Assembly: GCA_020633655.1 (NCBI GenBank)
Contig: JACKDF010000004.1
Location: 310,001-374,000 of the forward strand
DNA length: 64,000 bases
Direction: 5' to 3'
DNA from: Deferribacteres bacterium
GTDB lineage: Bacteria > Zhuqueibacterota > Zhuqueibacteria > Zhuqueibacterales > Geothermadaptataceae
Positions 34,332-43,287 of the stretch are shown here, in pieces (positions within the stretch are counted from its first letter, which is position 1; the number at the start of each line of letters is the position of its first letter). The notes beneath the pieces were generated by a model. It was not told the origin of the DNA and ran no database searches. It saw nothing but the letters and a program-made list of their open reading frames with translations. Both the position numbers and the translations under genes were made by a program.

Positions 34332-34913
34332 ATTTCTAAGTTGCTTTATACATAAATCCCAAGATTGGGGGCTGAGTCAAAACATGTAACGCGACATTCA
34401 TGTCGCTCATTTTTGAGCTTAAACTTACGACATAAATGTCGAATTACGGCCATTAAATCATGTTTTTACTCAGCCCCCATCGCTCACTTTGAGCATTGTA
34501 TGAATAATGCGGGCTAACTCGTTGTACTTGTCGGAGGCATTGGGAGAATGGCATGTTTCTAATTCTGGGGACTGGAGTTGTTTTTAATGCAGGGTAAGCT
34601 TATTCAATATTTTTGAATAGTCATTTCCTTTTTGCCGTGATCCCGCCTAACTCCGAAAGATAGCCTTAAATAAGTTTATTATTTAATAAATTTAACAAAG
34701 TATTTTAATTCCCTTCTCATATTAAAGGAACACAGACAAAAAGTCGATGTTTTAGAAGTCTTTTTTTAGCTCTTCTGTGCAAAAGAAGAAGCGATGTAAC
34801 TTCGAATGTGTGTTGGAATACTTTCGCAATTCATCCCCAGATTTATTCCAAACATCGTTTCTTTCGAGACGGAAATGAATCATCCTGAAGTAATCCGATC
34901 GTGAGGTGAAAGT
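34332..34913. other. Intergenic spacer before the chemotaxis operon
   Basis: The stretch between cheW and the HEAT-repeat gene holds the inverted-repeat element at 34366-34479 and about 430 bp of AT-rich sequence that should carry the chemotaxis operon promoter. No sigma-54 pattern with correct spacing was found, and no gene is credible. Confidence 0.45.
34366..34479. mobile_element. MITE-like structured element with 21-bp terminal inverted repeats
   Basis: The left end (34366-34386, containing GGGGGCTGAGTCAAAACATG) and the right end (34459-34479, containing CATGTTTTTACTCAGCCCCC) are complementary except at one position. Two inner palindromes share a core, GCGACATTCATGTCGC and CGACATAAATGTCG. 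The outer end resembles that of the 18995-19125 element (GGGGCTG-A/T-GTCAAAAC). No coding capacity. Confidence 0.55.
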
Positions 34914-36818
34914 TTGAAAGACTTCAAAAACAGCAAGACAAATGAATTGCTCTCAACTTCAGATGCGATGGAGCGACGGCACATAATCGAATCACTCGAC
35001 CCGGATGTGCCGAAAAATTATGAAACACTCCTTGAAGCGTTGAAGGATACCAATAAAGGTGTTCGGGACGCGGCGTCACAAATTCTCATGTTAGTGCCGA
35101 GCGCTGCAATCGCAGAATCCCTCGCAAAACTGCTTGCCCATGATAATATCGAAGTGCGGAATCTCGCGAGTGAGCTTCTCATCTCCTTTGGTGAAATCGC
35201 GGTGGGATCGCTTCTTTCCAGTTTGTCAGATGACGATGGCGATGTTCGTAAGTTTGCCGTCGACATTCTGGGCTTGATTCGTGACGACCGATCTTTCAAA
35301 GGTTTGATTGTTGCCCTCGATGACGAAGAACCCAATGTGGTTGTTTCAGCTGCTGAGGCGCTGGGTAATCTGGGCAATCTGGACGCTGTGCCACACTTGA
35401 TATCCCACTTCCGGTCTGTTGAAGGCATGGAGTATGTCGTAATCGATGCGTTGGGCAGATTGCAGACCAGGGAGTCTGTTGATTTTTTAATGAAAATCGC
35501 AGTTTCCGATGAATTGACAGAGGCACAAGTTGCCCTTAACGCCCTGCAAAATATTCATGATGTGACAATTGCTGATGATTTGTATAAACAATTGGACTAC
35601 CTGGATCCGATTTTACGTGCCGAAGCAGTAGCCTCCGTTATACAGATTTACCTTAATGCAGAAAATGACCTTCCAGCATATTTTGATACAAATAAATACT
35701 CGGAGGAAGTTTGCGATTTGCTGCGTGAATCGGAACAGGAACGTAAAAACTTGCTGGTTCAGGTGCTCTCAGAAAATTTCATTTCACAGCATGTACTTTT
35801 TTTCACCAGTTTAAACGCTGAGCAGGATGAAGAGCTCGATCATATCATAACTTCGAAACTGGCAGCGATTGAGACGGATATATTCCTCAAGACAGTGGAG
35901 GAACATTTTCAGGATGCTGAACTTGCAGGGCAGGTAAATCTTGCTTTGATTCTCGCACAGAAAGAAATGCCGGCGGCGATTCCATATTTTGAGCAACTCC
36001 TGCAAAGGCCTGAACCTGCAATAAAAGAGAGTATACTGCAAGTCATCTCCGCAGTGTCCCATCCCGCCGCTGTCCCCTTATTAAAACGTATTATTAGCGA
36101 GCATGATGAAACCCTGCTTGAAAGTGCGTATTTTGCTTTGGCCAATTTTAAAACCAAAGAAAATCAGCCAATTTTTGAAAAGGGACTACAAAATCCTTCC
36201 ATTGCCATAAAAGAAATATGCGGCGAAGCGCTCACGCAAATTGCACCGGAACGATTGTCCGAAATAATTGCGGAAAACTTGGCGTCCACGCAGAAAGATA
36301 ACATAATCTTTGCTTTGGATATCGTTACCCGTTTTTCCATGTATGGCTCCTTTCAGACAATTGTGGTGCATCTTGATCATGATGCTCCGGAAGTTCGTGT
36401 TGCAGCCTTGCATGCCCTTGCCAACTTTGAATTCGCAGAAACATTTGACGCTGTTGAATTTCTCCTCTATGACAAAAATGATGACGTGCGCCGTGCCGCC
36501 TTTGACACACTTCTCAAAATAGATATACAACAGGCTGAGCGACCGGTTCAGGCAGCATTATCCGATGAAAGTTTTTGGTTGCAGATTGCCGGAATTGAAA
36601 AAGCCCAGGAACTTAAATTGACTGGCTTCAAAGATGAATTGCTGTCCCTGTCAGTCTCGAGTAATAAAATGGTACAAATGAAAGCAATTGAATCGCTGCT
36701 CGACCTCTTCGATGCAAGCATTGAAGAAGAAATTACCGAGCGATTAAATCACCTGGGCGAGGCTGGTATTTCTTTACTCACTACAGCGAAGGAACAGAGA
36801 GATGCTGATTGGTTCTAA
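34914..36818 (+). CDS. HEAT-repeat protein of the chemotaxis operon
   Basis: 634 residues from a TTG start with AGGTGA upstream. It is almost entirely made of ~30-residue HEAT-like helical pairs (VRDAASQILMLVPSAAIAESLAKLL, VRNLASELLISFGEIAVGSLLSSL, VRKFAVDILGLIRDDRSFKGLIVAL, and so on), with no catalytic motif, signal peptide or membrane span. Such solenoids are protein-binding scaffolds. It overlaps cheR by 17 bp and heads the operon, so it may be an adaptor or modulator of the chemosensory array. That role is inferred from position only. Confidence 0.8.
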   Translation: MKDFKNSKTNELLSTSDAMERRHIIESLDPDVPKNYETLLEALKDTNKGVRDAASQILMLVPSAAIAESLAKLLAHDNIEVRNLASELLISFGEIAVGSLLSSLSDDDGDVRKFAVDILGLIRDDRSFKGLIVALDDEEPNVVVSAAEALGNLGNLDAVPHLISHFRSVEGMEYVVIDALGRLQTRESVDFLMKIAVSDELTEAQVALNALQNIHDVTIADDLYKQLDYLDPILRAEAVASVIQIYLNAENDLPAYFDTNKYSEEVCDLLRESEQERKNLLVQVLSENFISQHVLFFTSLNAEQDEELDHIITSKLAAIETDIFLKTVEEHFQDAELAGQVNLALILAQKEMPAAIPYFEQLLQRPEPAIKESILQVISAVSHPAAVPLLKRIISEHDETLLESAYFALANFKTKENQPIFEKGLQNPSIAIKEICGEALTQIAPERLSEIIAENLASTQKDNIIFALDIVTRFSMYGSFQTIVVHLDHDAPEVRVAALHALANFEFAETFDAVEFLLYDKNDDVRRAAFDTLLKIDIQQAERPVQAALSDESFWLQIAGIEKAQELKLTGFKDELLSLSVSSNKMVQMKAIESLLDLFDASIEEEITERLNHLGEAGISLLTTAKEQRDADWF

Positions 36819-37695
36819 GTTTACCCCGGTAAACAGAAGCACAATTTTAGCAAGAGATGTCATTCCCATGCCGGATCTGGAATTTCCAGCAGTGGCGGCC
36901 TTCATTGCTGAAACAACAGGAATCGAATTTAAATTAAACAAAAAATACTTGCTTGAGAATCGACTTTCCCCACGCCTGAAGGAATTGGGGTGTAAAACAT
37001 ACAAAGATTACATTCTTTACCTCAAATACGACCAGACGAAGAAAGAATTCCACAAGCTCACAACGGCAATAACCATAAATGAAACCAGCTTTCTGCGGAA
37101 TCCGCCACAACTGGAGGCATTTCAAAATATTGTGTTGCCGAAAATTATTCAAGCAGCAAAATCCCGTATACCGAATACGATTAAAATATGGAGCGCCGGT
37201 TGTTCAAGCGGTGAAGAACCGTATTCGCTGGGTTTGCTCAGTATGGAAAAATATCCCGGGCTTTCGACCACAAAACAATTACAAATTCTTGCAACGGATA
37301 TCGATGATGAAATCATTGCCAAGGCAAGTAAGGGACACTATGGCCAATTGACGCTGAGAAATCTGTCACCGCACCAGTTGAATACCTTTTTCAAAAACAA
37401 CGGAACACAGTACGAAATTAACCAAAATATTCGATCGTTGGTCAAATTCTCGAATCTCAATCTCAGTGATTCTGCACGCATGCGTTTGCTCAGGGATATC
37501 GATGTGATTTTTTTCCGGAATGTGATGATCTATTTCGGTACGGAGACGAGGAAGAAAATCATTTCAAACATGTATGACAGCTTGCGTCCGGGTGGCTACT
37601 TGTTTCTCGGTCATTCCGAATCGCTGCATGGGATTTCGAAAGCATTTAAATTAACGAACCTTGGGAAAAGCATGGTTTATTATAAAGAACTGTAA
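36802..37695 (+). CDS. cheR: Chemotaxis receptor methyltransferase CheR
   Basis: 297 residues. CheR N-terminal helical domain (~25-90, EFPAVAAFIAETTGIEFKLNKKYLLENRL) and SAM-binding catalytic domain with TSFLRNP, IWSAGCSSGEEPYSLG and DVIFFRNVMIYF. The enzyme methylates glutamates on chemoreceptors with S-adenosylmethionine. The ATG at 36802 lies inside the HEAT gene with GGAACAGAG upstream; an ATG at 36868 is an alternative that would remove a non-conserved leader. Confidence 0.93.
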   Translation: MLIGSKFTPVNRSTILARDVIPMPDLEFPAVAAFIAETTGIEFKLNKKYLLENRLSPRLKELGCKTYKDYILYLKYDQTKKEFHKLTTAITINETSFLRNPPQLEAFQNIVLPKIIQAAKSRIPNTIKIWSAGCSSGEEPYSLGLLSMEKYPGLSTTKQLQILATDIDDEIIAKASKGHYGQLTLRNLSPHQLNTFFKNNGTQYEINQNIRSLVKFSNLNLSDSARMRLLRDIDVIFFRNVMIYFGTETRKKIISNMYDSLRPGGYLFLGHSESLHGISKAFKLTNLGKSMVYYKEL

Positions 37696-37719
37696 AAGCT
37701 TGGCTAACAGGTGTAAATT

Positions 37720-38085
37720 ATGAAAAAAACTGTATTAATAGCAGATGACTCAGCAACAATTCGCAAATTGGTAACGCTTTCTTTAAAAGCCATGGGAACG
37801 AATGTCATTGCCGCCTGTGACGGCATGGAAGCTTTGGAATTATTGCCAACGGTCGAAACGGATTTAATTATCACGGATTTAAACATGCCCAATGTCGACG
37901 GCTATGAACTGATCAAATCTGTTCGGGAAAATGCAGAATATGACGAGGTACCCATCATAATTTTAACCAGCGAGAAAGAACAGGCGGATATAAACCGTGG
38001 TATGGACGCCGGTGCAAGCAGTTATTTGATTAAACCATTTGTATCAAAAAAATTGCAGTACGAAGTTTCCAAATACATTAGTTAA
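37720..38085 (+). CDS. Single-domain response regulator (CheY-like)
   Basis: 121 residues, only a receiver domain: acidic pocket D9/D10, phospho-acceptor D53 (ITDLNMPNVDG), T83 and K105. AGGTG precedes the ATG. It lacks the tight match to motor-binding CheY shown by its neighbour and could be a phosphate sink or a second output of CheA. It lies between cheR and the second cheY, in the same direction. Confidence 0.85.
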   Translation: MKKTVLIADDSATIRKLVTLSLKAMGTNVIAACDGMEALELLPTVETDLIITDLNMPNVDGYELIKSVRENAEYDEVPIIILTSEKEQADINRGMDAGASSYLIKPFVSKKLQYEVSKYIS

Positions 38086-38122
38086 CTATCGATTGGTCTA
38101 GAATAGACAGGAGTTTGTAAAA

Positions 38123-38494
38123 ATGAGTCTCAAGTTTCTTGCAGTTGATGATTCCCCAACAATGCGACGGATTGTGGCGAATACATTAAAACGCCTGGGA
38201 TATGAAGATGTCGTAGAAGCGACAAACGGCAAAGAAGCGCTGGAAAAACTGGCGACGAGCAGCATCGATTTTATCATTACAGACTGGAACATGCCGGAAA
38301 TGGATGGTTTGGAGTTCGTTCAAAATGTGAAGGCAAATGGCGAAACCTCCGATCTGCCCATTCTCATGATTACTACGCGTGGTGTTAAGGATGATATCGT
38401 TGATGCAATGAAGGCTGGTGTGAGCAGCTACATCGTAAAACCTTTTACTCCACAAGTGTTGAAAGAAAAAATTGATTCCATTTTAAATGGATAA
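38123..38494 (+). CDS. cheY: Chemotaxis response regulator CheY
   Basis: 123 residues: D9/D10, phospho-acceptor D54 in IITDWNMPEMDGLEFV, T84/T85 and K106 in SSYIVKPFTPQ. The DWNMPxMDG context and length match motor-binding CheY of the Thermotoga/E. coli type. Phosphorylated CheY should bind FliM (N-terminal EIDALL motif, 58409) and FliN. It is followed directly by a CheZ-like phosphatase gene, as in other cheY-cheZ pairs. Confidence 0.9.
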   Translation: MSLKFLAVDDSPTMRRIVANTLKRLGYEDVVEATNGKEALEKLATSSIDFIITDWNMPEMDGLEFVQNVKANGETSDLPILMITTRGVKDDIVDAMKAGVSSYIVKPFTPQVLKEKIDSILNG

Positions 38495-38544
38495 AAATTG
38501 GTCAAATAAATACACAGGGCAATCAGGACGTACGGGAGAAATTG

Positions 38545-39402
38545 ATGCGACAGTCTGAAGTAGTTAAGATGTTACGAAAAGTTGAGGAAGTGAATGCGCT
38601 TTTCGTCTTTGGTGCACGGGTCATCCCTTATCTGGAAGAGCTTGTTTTGTTCGTTCAGGAAACCGCGCCGATTCTGGAGGAAATGAACAGCAGTATTGAA
38701 GAGAGTTCACGCAAAATGCCCTTTGCCGTTGAAAAATTGGATAAAGTGACGGAGACAACCGAAACGGCAACAGCAGGCATGCTGGATCTCATCGATAAAA
38801 TTCTTACAAGTCTTGATCGTGTCATGGAAGGCATGACTGCTTTGGAAGATGGATATAAAAAACGGCTCGATCAGGAAAAAGAGCTGGTTCTCGCCCTTGC
38901 ACGCGCATTGGATGGCGAAGATGTTACGGAAGCAGCTCAGGTAGAGACTGAACTCAAAAATCTCATCGATCTCGAAATGAGTGAAACAAGCTTCAATTCC
39001 ATAAATGACTATTTGCAGCTGATGCAAGGCGATGTCTTCGAAATCATGAATGCATTGCAGGTGCAGGATATCACAAGCCAGCAGATCATGGGAGCAAACA
39101 GCTTAATCGAAGCAGTCCAGGAGAAACTCAGTCAATTGCTTACGAAATTTGCAGATATCGATGATGATGATATGCCGAAAAAGAAGTTTCGTGCCTTTGA
39201 TCCCAATGCGTCTTTTGAAGACAAAGCGGATGTCCAGGCAATGGCAGATCAAATTCTTGCAGGAAATATTGATGCTATCGAGGTGGAGAGCACTGAAAAA
39301 TCGAATAAGCATGAAGAGCCTGCTGAGGATGGAGAGAATGACGGCCAGGAAAAAGTTGATCAGGCTGAAATTGATAAATTACTACAAAATATGAGAAGTT
39401 AA
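38545..39402 (+). CDS. cheZ: CheZ-like CheY-P phosphatase
   Basis: 285 residues from the ATG at 38545 (GGGAGA upstream); a TTG at 38542 is less likely. It is all-helical. Residues ~165-200 carry LQVQDITSQQI, aligning with the CheZ catalytic QDLTGQ: D175 and Q179 keep the D-x3-Q spacing of E. coli D143/Q147. An acidic flexible linker (~205-270) leads to a C-terminal QAEIDKLLQNM, like the CheY-binding peptide of CheZ and the FliM EIDALL motif. The length exceeds the ~214 residues of the enteric enzyme. It lies between cheY and cheA. Confidence 0.75.
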   Translation: MRQSEVVKMLRKVEEVNALFVFGARVIPYLEELVLFVQETAPILEEMNSSIEESSRKMPFAVEKLDKVTETTETATAGMLDLIDKILTSLDRVMEGMTALEDGYKKRLDQEKELVLALARALDGEDVTEAAQVETELKNLIDLEMSETSFNSINDYLQLMQGDVFEIMNALQVQDITSQQIMGANSLIEAVQEKLSQLLTKFADIDDDDMPKKKFRAFDPNASFEDKADVQAMADQILAGNIDAIEVESTEKSNKHEEPAEDGENDGQEKVDQAEIDKLLQNMRS

Positions 39403-39419
39403 TCCGGGAGTATACAGGC

Positions 39420-41450
39420 ATGGCCGATGAAGATCTCGATTTTATGGCGGAGATAATCGCTGAGTTTTTAGTCGAATCAAATGAATTGTTGGAAAAACTG
39501 GATACCGACCTCATCGCACTGGAGAAATCGCCAGACGATTTGGATCTGATCAATGAAATATTCCGCGCAGCGCATACATTTAAGGGAACGTCTGGATTTT
39601 TAGGTTTTGATAAAATGATGCGCCTTACGCATGCGGCTGAAGATATTTTAAATCGCATGCGCAAGGGTAATCTCTCCTTAACCCCGGAAATAATGGATGC
39701 GATTCTCGAAACCGTCGATGTCCTGCGTACATTCCTCGACAATATCAGTGAGACGAATAAAGAGGGGGACGTCGAGGTTGATCCGTTGATTGAAGTTTTA
39801 AATGAGCTAAATGCGCAAGATTCTTCAGAAACTGCTGCTACGGCAGAAGATGAACCAGTGCAGGAAGCTGAAGCTATATCAGAAGAAGAAGTGCGCAACG
39901 AAGAGCAGATTGATGTCGATGCACCAACAACTGATGAGGACGATGAAGGTGATGCTGATGACGAATTTTCTGATGGTAGTGACCATGAAGAGGATATTGT
40001 TGTTGCCGAGGAAGAGGAAGAAGTGGTTGCCATCGTTGAAGAAAAATCCAGGAACTCTGTGCCAGCAAAACCGCAACCTGCGAAAAGTCCTGTAGCCAAT
40101 AAAGCGCCTGCAAAACCAGATGTGCAACCAGAGAGAAGGACTACAGCTGCACCTAAAGCATCGGCTAACGAGAACAAAGATGCGAAAACGACTCAAAGCG
40201 TTCGCGTTCCCGTAAGTCGCCTCGATCATTTGATGAACCTTGCCGGTGAGCTTGTGCTCGGCCGCAATCGTCTTAATCAGGTAAATACATTTTTTGAAGC
40301 CAGCATGCATTCCATGCAGAGTAGCGACAGCCGGTCCGATGAAATGAGTATCTCCGCAGAAAAAGAGATGCGCCGTTTGTGGGAACATAATGTCGAAATG
40401 CTTTCTGAAACCAACTCTGCTCTTGCGCTCATCACTTCTGAACTGCAAATGGCAATTATGCAGACGCGTATGATGCCGGTTGCTTCGTTATTTAAAAAGG
40501 TTCCGCGGTTAATCCGTACACTCTCACGGGAAATGAATAAAAAAGTGGAACTGGTCGTCGAAGGCGAAGAAACAGAACTCGATAAATCCGTTATCGAAGA
40601 GCTGGGGGACCCGCTAACACATTTGTTGCGTAATTCGATGGATCATGGTGTTGAGGCGCCTGCGAAGCGCAATGCAGCTGGCAAAAATCCGGTTGGAACG
40701 ATCCGACTTTTCGCCAAGCAACAAGGCAATCATATCATTATCGGTATTGAGGATGATGGTGCCGGAATCGATGCGGAACACGTGAAAGCCCGAGCTGTGG
40801 AACGTGGTATTCTCAGTGAATCAGAAGCCGAACGCATGAACGAACGGGAAGCTTTCAACCTGATCTTCCAGCCTGGTTTTAGTACTGCAGAAGTGGTCAC
40901 CAGCGTTTCGGGCCGCGGTGTTGGCATGGATGTGGTCAAAACCAACGTCAGTCGTCTGAATGGCATGATTGAAATCGAATCGGCAAAGGGTGTCGGAAGC
41001 ACATTCCTGTTGAAATTGCCACTGACTCTGGCCATTATTCAGGGGCTGCTGGTGAAAGTGGCAGAAGAAGTTTTTATTATTCCCATCGTTACTGTACTCG
41101 AAACTGTACGTGTGCGGAAAAATGGTTTTAATACCATTGGCAGCAGGCAGGTCATTCGCTTGCGCGATACGGTTATCCCGGTTGTGCATCTGCAGGAGTT
41201 TTTTGCTGCGGAACGCAAAAATGAGGAGCCCGAAGAATGTTATGTCGTCGTCGTTGGTGTAGCTAACAAACTCGTCGGCCTGGTAGTGGATAAACTGCTC
41301 GGGCAGGAAGAAGTCGTGATCAAATCTTTAGGTGAATTTTTTGAAAGCTCCGATGCTATTGCGGGTGCGACGATTATGGGCGATGGCCGTGTGCGGCTCA
41401 TCATCGATATTTCACAAATCGTGAATTTAGAACAGGAACGCGTTGGATGA
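39420..41450 (+). CDS. cheA: Chemotaxis histidine kinase CheA
   Basis: 676 residues. P1/Hpt domain with phospho-histidine H52 (RAAHTFKGTSGF); very acidic linker (~125-210) then an Ala/Pro/Lys-rich segment (~215-255) in place of a recognisable P2; P3 dimerisation domain (~258-325, LDHLMNLAGELVLGRNRL); P4 kinase domain (HLLRNSMDHGVE, EDDGAGID, GRGVGMDVV); C-terminal CheW-like P5 (~540-676). Without a clear P2, CheY docking may use another route. GGGAG precedes the ATG; cheB overlaps by 4 bp. Confidence 0.93.
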   Translation: MADEDLDFMAEIIAEFLVESNELLEKLDTDLIALEKSPDDLDLINEIFRAAHTFKGTSGFLGFDKMMRLTHAAEDILNRMRKGNLSLTPEIMDAILETVDVLRTFLDNISETNKEGDVEVDPLIEVLNELNAQDSSETAATAEDEPVQEAEAISEEEVRNEEQIDVDAPTTDEDDEGDADDEFSDGSDHEEDIVVAEEEEEVVAIVEEKSRNSVPAKPQPAKSPVANKAPAKPDVQPERRTTAAPKASANENKDAKTTQSVRVPVSRLDHLMNLAGELVLGRNRLNQVNTFFEASMHSMQSSDSRSDEMSISAEKEMRRLWEHNVEMLSETNSALALITSELQMAIMQTRMMPVASLFKKVPRLIRTLSREMNKKVELVVEGEETELDKSVIEELGDPLTHLLRNSMDHGVEAPAKRNAAGKNPVGTIRLFAKQQGNHIIIGIEDDGAGIDAEHVKARAVERGILSESEAERMNEREAFNLIFQPGFSTAEVVTSVSGRGVGMDVVKTNVSRLNGMIEIESAKGVGSTFLLKLPLTLAIIQGLLVKVAEEVFIIPIVTVLETVRVRKNGFNTIGSRQVIRLRDTVIPVVHLQEFFAAERKNEEPEECYVVVVGVANKLVGLVVDKLLGQEEVVIKSLGEFFESSDAIAGATIMGDGRVRLIIDISQIVNLEQERVG

Positions 41451-42556
41451 CCGAGGAAATACGGGTTCTTGTTGTCGACGATTCCGCTGTGATGCGTCGC
41501 GCAATTTCTCACATTTTTGAATCGACCGAAGGGATAAAAGTTATCGGTTATGGACGGTCAGGAAAAGATGCCATTGAGAAAGTGAAAAGCCTGCAACCCG
41601 ATATCGTCACAATGGATATCGAAATGCCGGTGATGGATGGTCTGACTGCGTTGCGACATATCATGCAAAACACACCCTTGCCTGTGGTTATGGTTTCGAG
41701 TTTGACAACGGAAGGGGCACAAGCCACCATCGATGCACTCAATGCGGGCGCTGTTGATTTTGTGCCCAAGAATTTTGCAGCAATCGTGCAGCACGATGAA
41801 GATTTTATCCGGATTTTCACGGAAAAAATTAAATATCTCGCCCGACGCACACGTAAAACTCCAGCTCCTTCAAATCTTCATGAGCAGGTGGTGCAATCCT
41901 TTCAAACCAAAGAACAACGTACGGGAATCCCACCCAAAAGGCATACACAAAAGGGTAAATACGATCTTGTTTTGATAGGTTCCAGCACTGGCGGACCGAA
42001 AATTCTCCATCAGATCATCCCGCAACTGCCTGCGGATTTTCCTGCAGCCATACTTATCGTGCAACACATGCCGGCATTTTTTACCAAATCCCTTGCAGAC
42101 CGGTTGAATAATCTGAGCAAATTGCGAGTCAAGGAAGCCGTGAACGATGAACTTGTCGTGGCAGGCCATGTTTATATCGCACCCGGTGGTCATCAAATGC
42201 TGCCTGAATCAAAAAGTGATGGCTTGCATCTGCGTATCCTTGATGCCGGTGATGATATCATTTATAAACCAAGTGTTGACCTGGCGGCTCAATCGGTTGC
42301 GAGATCCTATAAAAAACATACCCTTGCCATCATGTTGACTGGCATGGGAAAAGATGGATTGCGAGGTTTTGAAGAGCTTAAGGAAAAAGGGGCCTATATT
42401 ATTGCGCAATCCATGGAATCAGCGATCATTTACGGGATGCCGAAAGCCATCGTTGATGCCGGAATCGAAGATGAGATTTTGCACACGGAACAAATCGCAC
42501 CACGCATGGTTCGCCTCTGCCAACAAAACGCCGTTGTCCCTTCCACAAGCTACTGA
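41447..42556 (+). CDS. cheB: Chemotaxis receptor methylesterase/deamidase CheB
   Basis: 369 residues. Receiver domain (~1-125, VVDDSAVMRRAISHIF, IVTMDIEMPVMDGL), linker, then the methylesterase domain with the catalytic serine in LIGSSTGGPK, histidine in IVQHMPAFFTKSLADRL and aspartate in LTGMGKDGLRG. It removes methyl groups added by CheR. It overlaps cheA (ATGA) and is the last gene of the chemotaxis block; a ~290-bp gap with a sigma-54 promoter follows. Confidence 0.93.
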   Translation: MTEEIRVLVVDDSAVMRRAISHIFESTEGIKVIGYGRSGKDAIEKVKSLQPDIVTMDIEMPVMDGLTALRHIMQNTPLPVVMVSSLTTEGAQATIDALNAGAVDFVPKNFAAIVQHDEDFIRIFTEKIKYLARRTRKTPAPSNLHEQVVQSFQTKEQRTGIPPKRHTQKGKYDLVLIGSSTGGPKILHQIIPQLPADFPAAILIVQHMPAFFTKSLADRLNNLSKLRVKEAVNDELVVAGHVYIAPGGHQMLPESKSDGLHLRILDAGDDIIYKPSVDLAAQSVARSYKKHTLAIMLTGMGKDGLRGFEELKEKGAYIIAQSMESAIIYGMPKAIVDAGIEDEILHTEQIAPRMVRLCQQNAVVPSTSY

Positions 42557-42802
42557 TTTTCTCTCCCATCCGGGGCAAGAATATCCTCATAGCGGAAATT
42601 ATTTCCTGCACGCAATGCAAAATATAAAAATGCGGCTGCAGTAAATTCTCTGACAGATTTCCCTATTCGATTTGTCGTTGGAAAACTCAATCTGGTTTTG
42701 TTTGCATAAACTATTGATTTAAAAGAGTTTTTATGATTCTAATTTTATCGATATCCATAGTACCAAAGGATATACTTTGCATTTTTTTTACTTCCGGTTG
42801 GA

Positions 42803-42818
42803 TGGCATACCGATTGCT
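42803..42818 (+). promoter_or_regulatory. Sigma-54 (-24/-12) promoter before flgB
   Basis: TGGCATACCGATTGCT keeps GG and GC at the exact 12-bp distance of RpoN promoters and matches TGGCA-N6-TTGCW. It lies ~33 bp upstream of the flgB ATG and heads the basal-body operon. Confidence 0.75.
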
Positions 42819-42850
42819 TTTAGTGGTTCAGCAAAATAGAGGAGACGACT

Positions 42851-43267
42851 ATGCTTTTGGATGGCATTTTTAATCATACCAAAATCCCGTTATTGAGTAA
42901 ATCACTCAAAGCGGCAGCGGTTCGCCAACGGGTTCGGGCGAACAATATTGCCAATGCCAACACGCCAGGTTACCAGCGTCTCGAAGTGAGCTTCGAGGAA
43001 GAATTGCGCAGGGTGTTGGATAATCAAAATATAGCCGGGGTGCAGACGCATGAAAAGCACTTTCCCCTGGGCAGGAGAGAAGCGCTTGACATCGATCCTG
43101 AAGTTTATGTGCCCAATGATCCCGCTGATCCCAGTGGTGTCAATAATGTGGATATTGAATATGAGATGGCAGAGCTCGCAAAAAACCAGCTCATTTACAC
43201 AGCAGCTTCCAAATTTGCGGCGCGCAATTTTCAGAAAATTAAAGCGGCTATCAAGGGCCGGACTTAA
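42851..43267 (+). CDS. flgB: Flagellar basal-body rod protein FlgB
   Basis: 138 residues. The N-terminal rod motif is present (AAAVRQRVRANNIANANTPGYQRLEVSFEEEL), and the C-terminal helix carries EYEMAELAKNQLIYTAASKF. It forms the proximal rod in the periplasm. GAGGAG lies before the ATG. First gene of the long flagellar array, 33 bp downstream of the sigma-54 promoter. Confidence 0.95.
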   Translation: MLLDGIFNHTKIPLLSKSLKAAAVRQRVRANNIANANTPGYQRLEVSFEEELRRVLDNQNIAGVQTHEKHFPLGRREALDIDPEVYVPNDPADPSGVNNVDIEYEMAELAKNQLIYTAASKFAARNFQKIKAAIKGRT

Positions 43268-43287
43268 GGTTTTTTTGAGGTAAAATT

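Noticed and set aside
39275..40177. A 300-residue Ser-rich open frame on the minus strand opposite cheZ/cheA
   Set aside because: It is the complement of Asp/Glu-rich codons in the CheA linker; no start context, family motif or operon logic.
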